NCBI RefSeq assembly: GCF_014207955.1
Contig: NZ_JACHLK010000001.1
Location: 372,001 to 436,000 of the forward strand
Source of the DNA: Acidovorax soli
GTDB lineage: Bacteria > Pseudomonadota > Gammaproteobacteria > Burkholderiales > Burkholderiaceae_C
Direction: 5' to 3'
Length of the DNA: 64,000 nucleotides
The translations under genes were made by a program, and so were the position numbers. Shown here piece by piece: positions 8,180 to 17,214 of the stretch. How positions within the stretch are numbered: position 1 is the stretch's first letter; every line of letters starts with the position of its first letter. The notes under the pieces were generated by a model. The model saw only the letters and a list, made by a program, of their open reading frames with translations. It was not told the origin of the DNA and did no database searches.

Positions 8180-9445
8180 ATGGACATGACGACGACCCCC
8201 TCCCCTGCCCTGCAGCCGCGCGTGGATGGCGCGCGCCTGTGGCAATCGCTGATGGACCTGGCACAGATCGGCGCCACCCCCAAGGGCGGCGTGTGCCGCC
8301 TGGCGCTCACCGCGCTCGACGGCGAAGGCCGCGACCTCTTCGTGCGCTGGGCACGCGAGGCCGGCTGCAGCGTGCGCGTGGACGCCATCGGCAACATCTT
8401 CGCGCGCCGCGCCGGGCGCAACGACGCCCTGCCGCCGGTGATGACCGGCAGCCACATCGACACCCAGCCCACGGGCGGCAAGTTCGACGGCAACTACGGC
8501 GTGCTCGCAGGCCTGGAGGTGGTGCGCACGCTCAACGACCGGGGCATCGTGACCGAGGCACCCATCGAGGTCGCGGTCTGGACCAACGAGGAAGGCTCGC
8601 GCTTCGTGCCCGTGATGATGGGCTCGGGCGTGTTCGCCGGCGCCTTCACGCTCGACCATGCGCTGGCCCAGCGCGATACCCAGGGCACCAGCGTGGCCGA
8701 GGCGCTGGCCGCCATCGGCTATGCCGGTGAACAGGGGCCCACGCCGGCCGTCGGCGCGTATTTCGAGGCCCACATCGAGCAAGGCCCGATGCTGGAGGCC
8801 AACGGCTGCGTGATCGGCGTGGTGCAGGGTGCCTTGGGCCAGCGCTGGTACGACGTGAGCGTGCAGGGCATGGAAGCCCATGCCGGCCCCACGCCCATGG
8901 AGCTGCGCCGCGATGCCCTGCTGGCCGCCAGCGCGCTGGTGGCCGAGGTCAACCGCATCGCGCTGGCCCACGCGCCGCACGCGCGCGGCACCGTGGGCGT
9001 GCTGGAGGTGTTCCCGAGCTCGCGCAATGTGATCCCTGGCAGCGTGCGCATGACGGTGGACCTGCGCGCCGCCGACGATGCCGTGCTGCTGCAGATGGAT
9101 GCTGAATTGCGCGCCGCCTGCGAGCGCCTCGGCCATGCGGGCCGCACCCCCATCACGGTGGAGCAGGTGGTGTACTTCCCACCGCAGCCCTTTGCGCCGC
9201 AACTGGTGGAAGGCGTGCGCGCCGATGCCCAGGCGCTGGGCTACAGCGCCATGGACGTGGTGAGCGGCGCCGGCCACGACGCCGTGTACCTGGCGCGCCT
9301 GGCGCCCACGGCCATGGTCTTCGTACCCTGTGCCGACGGCATCAGCCACAACGAGATCGAAGACGCCCAGCCCGAGCACCTGGAGGCTGGCTGCAACGTG
9401 CTGCTGCAGGCCATGCTGCGCAGCGCCAAGGTGGTGGCCGCATGA
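8180..9445 (+). CDS. Zn-dependent M20-family amidase / N-carbamoyl-amino-acid hydrolase
   Basis: A 421-residue hydantoinase/carbamoylase-family amidase (AllC/HyuC type). Metal ligands of the M20 dinuclear site are visible: GSHIDTQPTGGKFDGNYG (His and Asp), TNEEGSRF (bridging Glu), YFEAHIEQGPMLE (His) and DGISHNEIE (C-terminal His). The dimerisation lid holds MEAHAGPTPME with the conserved His. These enzymes remove carbamoyl or ureido groups from L-amino acids, ureidoglycolate-type compounds or beta-ureidopropionate. Position after a LivFGHMJ-type transporter suggests hydrolysis of the imported compound. Start at 8180 (MDMTTT) or 8186 cannot be separated. Confidence 0.88.
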   Translation: MDMTTTPSPALQPRVDGARLWQSLMDLAQIGATPKGGVCRLALTALDGEGRDLFVRWAREAGCSVRVDAIGNIFARRAGRNDALPPVMTGSHIDTQPTGGKFDGNYGVLAGLEVVRTLNDRGIVTEAPIEVAVWTNEEGSRFVPVMMGSGVFAGAFTLDHALAQRDTQGTSVAEALAAIGYAGEQGPTPAVGAYFEAHIEQGPMLEANGCVIGVVQGALGQRWYDVSVQGMEAHAGPTPMELRRDALLAASALVAEVNRIALAHAPHARGTVGVLEVFPSSRNVIPGSVRMTVDLRAADDAVLLQMDAELRAACERLGHAGRTPITVEQVVYFPPQPFAPQLVEGVRADAQALGYSAMDVVSGAGHDAVYLARLAPTAMVFVPCADGISHNEIEDAQPEHLEAGCNVLLQAMLRSAKVVAA

Positions 9446-10911
9446 AGTTCCTGATCGCCCGCCTCAACCACGAGACCAACACCTTCTCGCCCGTGCCCAC
9501 GCCGCTTTCGGCGTTTGCGCCCACCTACGGCGAGGACGCCCTGCGCGAGAACCAGGGCATGCGCACAGCCATGGCCGCCTTCATCGACCTGGCCCAGGGC
9601 CTGGGCGCCACGCTGGTGACGCCGGTGTCGGCCATGTCCAACCCCAGCGGCCCGGTGCATGCAGCTGCCTACGACGAGCTGACCCGCCGCATCGTGGAAG
9701 CGGCGCCGGGCTGCGATGCCATCCTGCTCGACCTGCACGGCGCCATGGTGGCCGAGAACAGCCCCGACGGCGAAGGTGACCTGCTGGAGCGCGTGCGCGC
9801 CGCCGCGCCCGGCGTGCCCATCGGCGTGGCGCTGGACCTGCACGGCAACATCACGCCCAAGATGGTCGCCAACGCCGATGTCATGGTGGGCTTCAAGACC
9901 TACCCGCACATCGACATGTACGAGACCGGCGAGCATGCCGGCCGCCTGCTGCTGGCCATGCTGCAGGGGCGGCAGCACTACCGCGTGCACTGGCACCCGC
10001 TGCCCATGATGGGCCACACCCTGCGCAGCACCACGCTGCAGGGCGCCATGCTGCGCGCGGTGGACGCGGCCCGTGCGGCCGAGGCCGATGGCGTGCCTGC
10101 TGTCACCGTGTTCGCGGGCTTTTCGCTGGCCGACATCGAGGCGCCCTGCATGAGCGTGGTGGTCACCGGCCATGCCGAGGACCCCGGGGCCGCCCAGGCC
10201 GTGGCCGACCGCATTGCGGCCACCATCTGGGAAGAACGTGCCGAGTTCGTCTACGACAGCGAGCCCCTGGCGCAGTCGCTGCAGCGCGCCCAGGCCCTGG
10301 CGCAAGGCGCAGAGCGCCCGGTGCTGCTGCTGGACCACAGCGACAACTGCATGTCGGGTGGCACCTGCGATTCCATGGATGTGCTGCAGGCCGCGCTGGC
10401 CGAGGGCCTGGCCGACATCGCCGTGGGCCCGCTGTGCGACCCCGAGGCCGTGGCCGAGCTCGTGGCCGCCGGCGTGGGCGCGCAGTGCAGCGTGCGCCTG
10501 GGCAACAAGGTGCCCCTCACGCAGCTCAATGTGGCCAAGGAGCCCGTGGCCTTGCAAGGCACGGTGCGCGCCATCAGCGACGGCGAGTACACCGTGACCG
10601 GGCCCATCTACACCGGCGCGCGCTGCGCCATGGGCCGTACCGTGCTGTTCGACACCGGCAGCGCCCTCATCGTGGTGACCGAGAAGACCCACGAACCCTG
10701 GGACCTGGGCGTGTTCTCCTGCGTGGGCGTGGACCCCACGGCGCACCGCTTCGTGCTGCTCAAGTCGCGCATGTACTGCCGCCCGGTGTTCGTGCCGCTG
10801 TCGCACGCGCTGGTCGAATGCGACAGCCCCACGGGCGTGACCAGCTCCAACTACGCGCTGTTCCCGTTCAGGAACGTGCGCCGGCCGGTGTTCCCGCTCG
10901 ACGCAGTTTGA
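9442..10911 (+). CDS. M81-family metallopeptidase (MlrC-like)
   Basis: A 489-residue protein of the M81/MlrC family. Conserved features are NHETNTFSP at residues 9-17, LLDLHGAMVAE near 95-105, ALDLHGNIT near 131-139, and FKTYPHIDMYETG, all His/Asp/Glu-rich elements of the proposed zinc site. The C-terminal domain has LLLDHSDNCMSGGTCDSMD. MlrC was defined by linear microcystin breakdown, but most homologues sit in unrelated catabolic operons. It overlaps the amidase gene by four bases (ATGA at 9442-9445), so both hydrolases are made together and probably act in sequence on one imported substrate. Last gene of the operon. Confidence 0.88.
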   Translation: MKFLIARLNHETNTFSPVPTPLSAFAPTYGEDALRENQGMRTAMAAFIDLAQGLGATLVTPVSAMSNPSGPVHAAAYDELTRRIVEAAPGCDAILLDLHGAMVAENSPDGEGDLLERVRAAAPGVPIGVALDLHGNITPKMVANADVMVGFKTYPHIDMYETGEHAGRLLLAMLQGRQHYRVHWHPLPMMGHTLRSTTLQGAMLRAVDAARAAEADGVPAVTVFAGFSLADIEAPCMSVVVTGHAEDPGAAQAVADRIAATIWEERAEFVYDSEPLAQSLQRAQALAQGAERPVLLLDHSDNCMSGGTCDSMDVLQAALAEGLADIAVGPLCDPEAVAELVAAGVGAQCSVRLGNKVPLTQLNVAKEPVALQGTVRAISDGEYTVTGPIYTGARCAMGRTVLFDTGSALIVVTEKTHEPWDLGVFSCVGVDPTAHRFVLLKSRMYCRPVFVPLSHALVECDSPTGVTSSNYALFPFRNVRRPVFPLDAV

Positions 10912-10967
10912 CCACCGGGCGACAAATGGCAGCGCGTGGATGAACTGGCGCGGACGAGGCCAGCGCC

Positions 10968-11037
10968 CCGCGCAAGGGCCGCCCCGCCGCGCTGGGGGCG
11001 TCCCCCTGAGGGGGATGGCGCGAAGCGACTCAGGGGG
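10968..11037. repeat. Family-wide C/G-rich intergenic repeat, terminator-like
   Basis: After the M81 gene lies a short element with TCCCCCTGAGGGGGA as a near-perfect hairpin, followed by GGCGCGAAGCGACTCAGGGG. A related copy in opposite orientation occurs at 25537-25562 (the shared core read here is GGCGCGAAGCG then CTCAGGGGG). I associate similar sequences with intergenic regions of Comamonadaceae genomes. It separates two convergent transcription units and may act as a terminator for both. Confidence 0.6.
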
Positions 11038-12624
11038 TTAGTTGATTTTTATTAGGCGCCAGTCGATGCGGTTGTCGGGGCGCTGAACGAGTTCGACGTT
11101 CTTCTTCATCGCCCAGGCCAGCATCTGGTTGTGCAGGGGGATGTTGGCCACCGTGTCGTTTTGCAGCTGCAGGCCTTCGGTCAGCAGGCGGTTGCGCACG
11201 GGCTGGTCGATCTCGGTCTTCACGCGGTCCACCACGTAGTCCATGCGCTCGTTGCTGTAGCGGCCCAGGTTGTAGTTGCCGTCACCGCCCGTGGTCTTGG
11301 TGCGCGTGAGCGATTGCAGGGTGTACAGCGCGTCGAAGGTCGGCACGCCCCAGCTGAGCAGCGCGATGCTGGCCTCGTGCCGCTGGGCCATGGGGTAGTA
11401 GGTGACGGACGGCAGGGTGCGCAGCTTGGCCTTGACGCCCACGCGCGCCCACATCGAGGTGATGGCCTGGCACAGGTTCTCGTCCTGGATGATGGAGTTG
11501 TTGCTGCACGCGAAGTCGACCTCGAAACCGTCCTTGTAGCCGGCATCGGCCAGCAGCGCCCGGGCGGCATTGGCGTCGTAGGGCAGGCGCTTGTCTACCG
11601 CCTCGGTCCAGCCATTGACCAGGGGCGAGACCATGGCGCCTGTGGGCTTGGACATGCCGCGCATGGTCACGCGCTGCAGCGCGGCCACGTCGATGGCCTG
11701 GTACAGCGCCTTGCGCACGCGCAGGTCCTTGAGCGGGTTCTTGCCCTTGACGCTGCTGCCCACGAGTTCATCGCGGAACTGGTCCAGGGCCAGGTAGACG
11801 GTGCGGTTCTCGACCATCTCCATCACCTTGAGGTTGGGGTTGGCCTTGAGCCGCTCCAGATCCTGCAGGTTGGCTTCGCGCACCATGTCCACCTCGCCCG
11901 AGAGCAGGGCCGCAATGCGCGTGGCCTCGGACTTGATGGGCGTAAAAACGATTTCGGTGACGTTGCCCTCGGCCTTGCCCGCGTTCCACCACTGCGGGTT
12001 GGCCGTGAACACCAGCTTCTGGTCGGGCACCCACTCCTTGAGCACGAAGGGCCCCGTGCCCATGGCATTGCGGTGCGAGAAGGTCTCGTCCTTGGACTTG
12101 ATGTCCTTGGGCTCGACGGAGTTGTTCTTCTCGGACCAGGCCTTGCTCATCACGCGCAGCTCGGTCAGCTGGTTGAGCAGCACCGGGTTGGGGCTTTTCA
12201 GGAAGATGTCGATGGTCTCGCCATCGACCTTGGCGATGCGGTCCATGCCCTGGGTGTAGATGGCATAGGTGGAAGTCTTGCTCATCGCGCGCTGCAGCGA
12301 AAACACCACATCGTCGGCCGTCATGGTGGAGCCATCGCTGAACTTCACGCCCTGGCGCAGCTTCACGCGCAGCTGCGTGGGGCTGACCTGCTGCCACGAG
12401 GTGGCCAGGAGCGGCTCGACCTTGAGCGTGCGGCTGTTGAACATCACCAGCGACTCGTACACCGCCGCATGGATGCCGTTGCCCAGCGCGCTGTTCTGCG
12501 AGTGGACGTCCATGGTCTGGATGTCGGTGGAGCCGGCCCATTTGAACGGTTTTGCCGAAACGGTGGGGGCGGCGGCTGCCAGGGCCAGGGTGGCGGCCGC
12601 GAGCAGGGAGTGCTTGAAGTGCAT
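11038..12624 (-). CDS. Family-5 extracellular solute-binding protein (DppA/OppA-like), orphan
   Basis: A 528-residue periplasmic binding protein of the SBP_bac_5 family. It has an Sec signal peptide (hydrophobic LLAAATLALAAAAP, cleavage after TVSA) and the family pattern ESLVMFNSRTLKVEPLLATSW, then LRQGVKFSDGSTMTADDVVFSL. Family members bind peptides, nickel, haem or oligosaccharides. No permease or ATPase lies next to it, so it must share a transporter encoded elsewhere or serve the neighbouring operon, which already has its own binding protein. It converges with the M81 gene across a short repeat. Confidence 0.88.
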   Translation of the reverse strand: MHFKHSLLAAATLALAAAAPTVSAKPFKWAGSTDIQTMDVHSQNSALGNGIHAAVYESLVMFNSRTLKVEPLLATSWQQVSPTQLRVKLRQGVKFSDGSTMTADDVVFSLQRAMSKTSTYAIYTQGMDRIAKVDGETIDIFLKSPNPVLLNQLTELRVMSKAWSEKNNSVEPKDIKSKDETFSHRNAMGTGPFVLKEWVPDQKLVFTANPQWWNAGKAEGNVTEIVFTPIKSEATRIAALLSGEVDMVREANLQDLERLKANPNLKVMEMVENRTVYLALDQFRDELVGSSVKGKNPLKDLRVRKALYQAIDVAALQRVTMRGMSKPTGAMVSPLVNGWTEAVDKRLPYDANAARALLADAGYKDGFEVDFACSNNSIIQDENLCQAITSMWARVGVKAKLRTLPSVTYYPMAQRHEASIALLSWGVPTFDALYTLQSLTRTKTTGGDGNYNLGRYSNERMDYVVDRVKTEIDQPVRNRLLTEGLQLQNDTVANIPLHNQMLAWAMKKNVELVQRPDNRIDWRLIKIN

Positions 12625-12784
12625 GGGAGGGTTTCCTTTGCAAGACAGGATGAATGTAAAGAACCGGCAATATGCAGCAGGACGGGCGCGCGCAAAAGCC
12701 CCCGTCCGGGCAGTGTGGTTCCGCCGCGCAACTGCGCGTCATGGCGGATTGCGCAAATGCCGCAACTGCGGTATCTACCAGTAC
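12625..12784. other. Intergenic region between two minus-strand genes
   Basis: This 160-base gap holds the leader of the family-5 binding-protein gene and the 3' flank of the BON-domain gene. Short palindromes are visible, such as CCGCAACTGCGG at about 12762-12773. No confident -35/-10 pair or T-rich terminator was found. Confidence 0.4.
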
Positions 12785-13315
12785 CTACCTGGCAAGGGGG
12801 TAGCGCGCCGCGCTGCGCTCGACTCCCACCTGCAACAGGTTGATCACGCCCATCACGTCGTCCACCAGCTCCACGGCCTTTTCCAGCGCCCGCGCCTGCT
12901 CGGCCGACTGCACGCAGCCCATCAGCGTGACCAGGCGCCGCTCGCCCAGCACCCAGACACTGGTGTCGTCAAAACGCCCCTCCTCGCGGATGTAGCGCTG
13001 CACGCGCGGGATGATCTCGGCGTCGTACAGGTAGGAATTGGGCAGCCGGCAGCGCCCCACGCGGTGGCAACTGCCGCCATGCTGCGAGCGCACATGGGCC
13101 AACTCGCGCACCTCGGCCTCGGTATAGAGCGGGCCCTCGGGCACGGGGCAGCCGGGCATGGCGGAGGTGACCTGCACGAAGGGGTCGTTGAAGGCGTTGG
13201 TGCGGGGCGCGGGCGACTGGGCACCTTGGCCTTGCGCGAACGCACTCGGCAGACCGAGCGCCGCCAGCACCAGGGCGCACGCGAGGCGCTTGCGGAATGT
13301 GAAAATGCCTTCCAT
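12785..13315 (-). CDS. Periplasmic BON-domain protein
   Basis: A 176-residue exported protein. The signal peptide is MEGIFTFRKRLACALVLAAL with cleavage near SAFAQ. After a Pro-rich linker (residues 29-50) and a Cys/His-containing stretch (HGGSCHRVGRC), a BON domain covers about residues 98-165. It shows IIPRVQRYIREEGRFDDTSV, a VTLMGCVQSAEQARALEKAV stretch and VDDVMGVINLLQ. BON domains bind membranes or phospholipid-associated structures and are common in osmotic-stress and outer-membrane proteins. The Met at 13315 was preferred because it begins the signal peptide; longer versions overlap the divergent gene. Confidence 0.8.
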   Translation of the reverse strand: MEGIFTFRKRLACALVLAALGLPSAFAQGQGAQSPAPRTNAFNDPFVQVTSAMPGCPVPEGPLYTEAEVRELAHVRSQHGGSCHRVGRCRLPNSYLYDAEIIPRVQRYIREEGRFDDTSVWVLGERRLVTLMGCVQSAEQARALEKAVELVDDVMGVINLLQVGVERSAARYPLAR

Positions 13316-13370
13316 CGGATGCCCTCCTTGCGGCACAGCCCCTGCTCCACCAACGAATGAACGCGTTCCC

Positions 13371-13874
13371 ATGACCGGATTCCTTTGCGCGACCTGCGGC
13401 CAGACCCACGACAGCATACCCATGTGCCTGGGCGCGCCCGTACCGGAGCTGTGGCACTCCATCCCCGAAGGGGAGCGCGCTGACCGGGTGCATCTTTCAT
13501 CCGACCAATGCGTGATCGATGGACGCCATTTCTTCATTCTCGGCCGCATCCTGTTGCCTGTCATTGGCGGGGAGGATTCCTTTGTCTGGCTCGCCTGGGT
13601 GTCCTTGAGCGAAGCGAATTTTGTGCGCAGCGGCGAACTGTGGGAGAGCGAAGGGCGTGAGGCCGAGCCCCCTTACTTCGGCTGGCTGCAGAGTGCCCTG
13701 CCGGGATACACGCCCGGCACGCTGAGCCTGAAAACGAACGTGCAGACCATGCCCCTGGGGCAGCGCCCCCTCATCACGCTGGAGCCGACGGACCATCCGC
13801 TGGCGGTGGAGCAGCGAGAGGGCATCACCATGGCCCGGGTGCAGCAGATTGCGGAGGCGGCTTTGCATGGCTGA
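13371..13874 (+). CDS. DUF2199 domain protein
   Basis: A 167-residue cytoplasmic protein matching DUF2199. It begins with a CxxC knuckle (FLCATCGQTHDSIPM) and continues through ELWHSIPEGERADRVHLSSDQCVIDGR, FILGRILLPVIGGEDSFVWLAWVSLSEANF and an ITLEPTDHPLAVEQREG segment. Function is unknown. No good Shine-Dalgarno precedes the ATG at 13371, but the zinc-knuckle-like N-terminus is normal for the family. It is divergent from the BON gene with a 55-base gap that must hold both promoters. Confidence 0.8.
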   Translation: MTGFLCATCGQTHDSIPMCLGAPVPELWHSIPEGERADRVHLSSDQCVIDGRHFFILGRILLPVIGGEDSFVWLAWVSLSEANFVRSGELWESEGREAEPPYFGWLQSALPGYTPGTLSLKTNVQTMPLGQRPLITLEPTDHPLAVEQREGITMARVQQIAEAALHG

Positions 13875-13955
13875 CCGACCGGCATCCTTGCGCACGGCAC
13901 ACTCCCGCATAGCCCGCTTTATCCAGCAAAACAACGCAGAGAGGGACCCACCACC

Positions 13956-14408
13956 ATGCCTGCCAATGCAGCGATCTATATCCAGCAGGGCTCGGGCGAC
14001 CTGGCCACCGTCTTTGACGGCGTGAAATCCGACAAGGGCCTGCTGCGCCGCACGGCCACGCGGTACGACGTGCCCTTGGGTGGGGAGACGGTGCGCTTCA
14101 ATGTGATGGATGCCAAGGCGGTTGCGGCCCATGTCCAGGGCTTTCTGGGCTACATCGCCTCGCTGGACCAGGACGAGGCGCGCAAGCGCGATACCGCCCA
14201 CGCCATCGGCCACACCACGGTGGTGCTCGGGCTTATGACGGAGCGCGAGTTCGAGGACAACCCGGCGATCTGGCCCGCGCTGTTCCGCATTGCGGACGCG
14301 TTCGACGGCTTTGTCTTCGCCTTTGGCAGCGTGCTGCTGCCCAATGGCGCCGTGCTGGTCGGGCCTCTGCTGGACCAGGAAGAAGAAAACGACGCACCGG
14401 GCGGTTGA
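13956..14408 (+). CDS. Conserved hypothetical protein, 150 residues
   Basis: I do not recognise this family. The product is soluble, acidic and has no signal peptide, membrane helix or clear catalytic motif. The N-terminal half is mixed beta (AAIYIQQGSGDLATVFDGVKS, DVPLGGETVRFNVMD); the second half has a histidine-containing helix (DTAHAIGHTTVVLGLMTEREFEDNPAIWPAL). GAGAGGG upstream of the ATG supports the start. The gap to the DUF2199 gene is 81 bases, so cotranscription is possible. Confidence 0.65.
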   Translation: MPANAAIYIQQGSGDLATVFDGVKSDKGLLRRTATRYDVPLGGETVRFNVMDAKAVAAHVQGFLGYIASLDQDEARKRDTAHAIGHTTVVLGLMTEREFEDNPAIWPALFRIADAFDGFVFAFGSVLLPNGAVLVGPLLDQEEENDAPGG

Positions 14409-14485
14409 CCCTGCTGTAGGACACGGCTGCGATTTGCCTGGCAAGCGGCCGGCCGACCACTGCGAGCGCTTAGGATGGCCTGCCC

Positions 14486-15526
14486 ATGCCCAGCGACCTC
14501 ATCGTCCACCGCCCCGAAGGCCTGTACTGCCCGCCCGGCGATTTCTACATCGACCCCTGGCGGCCGGTGGAGCGGGCCGTGGTCACGCATGCGCATTCGG
14601 ACCATGCGCGCATGGGCTCAGCCCACTACCTTGCACACCGGGACAGCGAGGGCACGCTGCGCAACCGGCTGGGCGCGGACATCGATTTGCAGACGCTGGC
14701 CTATGGCGAGACCATCGACCACCACGGCGTGCGCGTGTCGCTGCACCCGGCCGGGCATGTGCTGGGCTCGGCCCAAGTGCGGGTGGAGCACGGCGGCCAG
14801 GTGTGGGTGGCCTCGGGCGACTACAAGCTGGAGGACGATGGCACCTGCCCGCCCTTCGAGCCCGTGCGCTGCCACACTTTCATCACCGAATCGACCTTTG
14901 GCCTACCCATCTACCGCTGGCCGGCGCAGCCGGCGCTGTTCGCCGACATCAATGCCTGGTGGGCCGCGAATGCGGCGGCGGGCAAGGCCAGCGTGCTGTA
15001 TGCGTATGCCTTCGGCAAGGCGCAGCGGCTGCTGCATGGGGTGGATGCGGGCATCGGTCCCATTGTGGTGCATGGCGCGGTGGAGCCGCTCAACGCCGTG
15101 TACCGCGCAGCGGGCGTGGCGCTGCCGCCCACCGTGCGCGTGACGGACCCGGGCGTGACCAAGGCCGAGCTGCGCCGTGCGCTGGTGCTGGCACCGCCCT
15201 CGGCCGCAGGCACGCCCTGGCTCAAGCGCTTTGGCGAACATTCCGATGCCTTTGCCAGCGGCTGGATGCTGGTGCGCGGCGCGCGCCGGCGCCGCGGCGT
15301 GGACCGGGGCTTTGTGATGAGCGACCACGCGGACTGGCCCAGTCTGCAGAAAGCCATTGCCGGGACGGGGGCCGAGCGCATCATCGTGACCCACGGCAGC
15401 ACCGAGGTGATGGTGCGCTGGCTGTGCGAGCAGGGGCTGGATGCGCAGGTGTTTGCGACCGAGTATGGCAGCGACGACAACGAGGACGGCAGCGGTGCTG
15501 ACCCCGAAGCCACGGCAGCGCCATGA
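14486..15526 (+). CDS. Ligase-associated MBL-fold DNA exonuclease
   Basis: A 346-residue metallo-beta-lactamase/beta-CASP nuclease, first gene of the ligase-associated DNA repair cassette. The metal motif HAHSDH is at residues 35-40, HPAGHVLGSAQV gives the next His, SGDYKLEDDGT supplies the Asp, and the C-terminal part holds DHADWPSL and VTHGS (beta-CASP His motifs). The family resembles SNM1/CPSF-type nucleases that process DNA ends. Its stop overlaps the ligase start (ATGA at 15523-15526). The C-terminal tail is acidic and low complexity. A role in trimming ends before ligation is inferred from family and context. Confidence 0.9.
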   Translation: MPSDLIVHRPEGLYCPPGDFYIDPWRPVERAVVTHAHSDHARMGSAHYLAHRDSEGTLRNRLGADIDLQTLAYGETIDHHGVRVSLHPAGHVLGSAQVRVEHGGQVWVASGDYKLEDDGTCPPFEPVRCHTFITESTFGLPIYRWPAQPALFADINAWWAANAAAGKASVLYAYAFGKAQRLLHGVDAGIGPIVVHGAVEPLNAVYRAAGVALPPTVRVTDPGVTKAELRRALVLAPPSAAGTPWLKRFGEHSDAFASGWMLVRGARRRRGVDRGFVMSDHADWPSLQKAIAGTGAERIIVTHGSTEVMVRWLCEQGLDAQVFATEYGSDDNEDGSGADPEATAAP

Positions 15527-17214
15527 AAGCCTTTGCCGCGCTGTTCCAGGCGCTCGATGCCACCACCGCGCAGTCGGCCAAGCTGGCAGCGCTGGTAGCC
15601 TACCTGCGCGTGGCGGCGCCGGCCGATGCGGCCTGGGCGGTCTACTTCCTCGCGGGCGGCAAGCCGCGCCAGATGGTGCCCACCAAGCGGCTGAAGGCCC
15701 TGACGCAGGAGGCCGCGGGCCTGCCCGAATGGCTGTTCGAGGAAAGCTACCAGGCCGTGGGCGACCTGGCCGAAACGCTGGCCCTGCTGCTGCCACCACC
15801 AGCGCAGCCGGTGGACCTGCCCCTGGCCGAATGGATGGCCCAGCTGCTGCCTCTGCGCGCCCTGCCACCTGATGAAGCGGATGCGCGCCTGCGCGCGCAG
15901 TGGGACCTGCTGGCGCCGGAGCAGCGCTTTGTGTACTTCAAGCTCATCACCGGCAACTTCCGTGTGGGGGTGTCGCGCCTGCAGGTCACCCAGGCGCTGG
16001 CCGCGGTGAGCGCGCTGGACCCCAAGCGCATCGCCCACCGGCTGATGGGCTACACGCAGATCGGCCGCCAGCCCGCGGCAGACGACTACGCCGCCCTGGT
16101 GGCACCGGTGGACGACCAGGCCGCCGATGGCGGCGCGCCCGGCACGGGCGACAGCGGCATGGCCGGCCAGCCCTACCCCTTCTTCCTGGCCCACCCGTTC
16201 AGCCAGCCCGTGGCCGAGATGCCCGCGCTGCTGGGCGCGCCCAGCGACTGGCTGGTGGAATGGAAGTGGGACGGCATCCGCGCGCAGATCGTGCGCCGCG
16301 CGGGCGAGGTCTGGGTCTGGTCGCGCGGCGAGGAGCTGGTGACCGACCGCTTTCCCGAGCTGGCCGAGGCCGCCCTCGCGGCCCTGCCCGATGGCACGGT
16401 GGTCGATGGCGAAATCCTGGTGTGGCTGCCCGACGAGCCCCAGCCCCGCCCTTTTGCCGACCTGCAAAAGCGCCTGGGCCGCAAGACCCTGACCCCCAAG
16501 CTGCTGCGCGAGCTGCCCGTGGTGCTGGTCACCTACGACCTGCTGGAGCACGCCGGCCAGGACTTGCGCCAGGAACCGCAGCAGGCGCGCCGCGCCCTGC
16601 TGGAGACCGTGCTGCAGCAGCCCGGTCCGCCCGCCCTGCGCCTGAGCGCCCTGCTGCACGGCACCGGCTGGCCCGACCTCGCGCGCCAGCGCGAGGCCGC
16701 GCGCGGCATGGGCACCGAGGGCTTCATGCTCAAGCACCGCCAGGCGCGCTATGGCGTGGGCCGCACCAAGGACGCGGGCGTGTGGTGGAAGTGGAAGATC
16801 GACCCCATGAGCGTGGACGCCGTGCTCATCTACGCCCAGCGCGGCCACGGCCGGCGCGCCAGCCTGTACACCGACTACACCTTTGCCGTGTGGACCGGGC
16901 CACAGGAAGACCCGGACCGGCAGCTCGTGCCCTTTGCCAAAGCCTATTCGGGCCTGACGGATGCGGAGATCGCGCAGGTGGACGCCATCGTCCGAAAGAC
17001 CACGCGCGAGAGCTTCGGCCCCGTGCGCAGCGTGGATGCGACCCTGGTCTTCGAGCTGGGATTCGAAGGCATCGCGCGCAGCCTGCGCCACAAGAGCGGC
17101 ATCGCGGTGCGCTTTCCGCGCATGCTGCGCTGGCGCCAGGACAAGGCCGTGGCCGAGGCCGATACCCTGCAGACGCTGATGGCGCTGCTGCCTGGGCAGG
17201 ACGCAGCCGCATGA
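15523..17214 (+). CDS. ATP-dependent DNA ligase (bacterial, repair-cassette type)
   Basis: A 563-residue ATP-dependent ligase. The N-terminal third is the helical DNA-binding domain ([20 protein letters not shown]...[22 protein letters not shown]). The nucleotidyltransferase motif I is EWKWDGIR with adenylated Lys at residue 248. Motif III-IV elements are VVDGEILVW and EGFMLKH, motif V is WWKWKID, and the OB domain follows to about residue 545 with [18 protein letters not shown] at the end. It joins nicks or breaks using ATP, unlike the housekeeping NAD ligase. It overlaps both neighbours by four bases, so nuclease, ligase and helicase are translated as a set. Confidence 0.93.
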   Translation: MKAFAALFQALDATTAQSAKLAALVAYLRVAAPADAAWAVYFLAGGKPRQMVPTKRLKALTQEAAGLPEWLFEESYQAVGDLAETLALLLPPPAQPVDLPLAEWMAQLLPLRALPPDEADARLRAQWDLLAPEQRFVYFKLITGNFRVGVSRLQVTQALAAVSALDPKRIAHRLMGYTQIGRQPAADDYAALVAPVDDQAADGGAPGTGDSGMAGQPYPFFLAHPFSQPVAEMPALLGAPSDWLVEWKWDGIRAQIVRRAGEVWVWSRGEELVTDRFPELAEAALAALPDGTVVDGEILVWLPDEPQPRPFADLQKRLGRKTLTPKLLRELPVVLVTYDLLEHAGQDLRQEPQQARRALLETVLQQPGPPALRLSALLHGTGWPDLARQREAARGMGTEGFMLKHRQARYGVGRTKDAGVWWKWKIDPMSVDAVLIYAQRGHGRRASLYTDYTFAVWTGPQEDPDRQLVPFAKAYSGLTDAEIAQVDAIVRKTTRESFGPVRSVDATLVFELGFEGIARSLRHKSGIAVRFPRMLRWRQDKAVAEADTLQTLMALLPGQDAAA

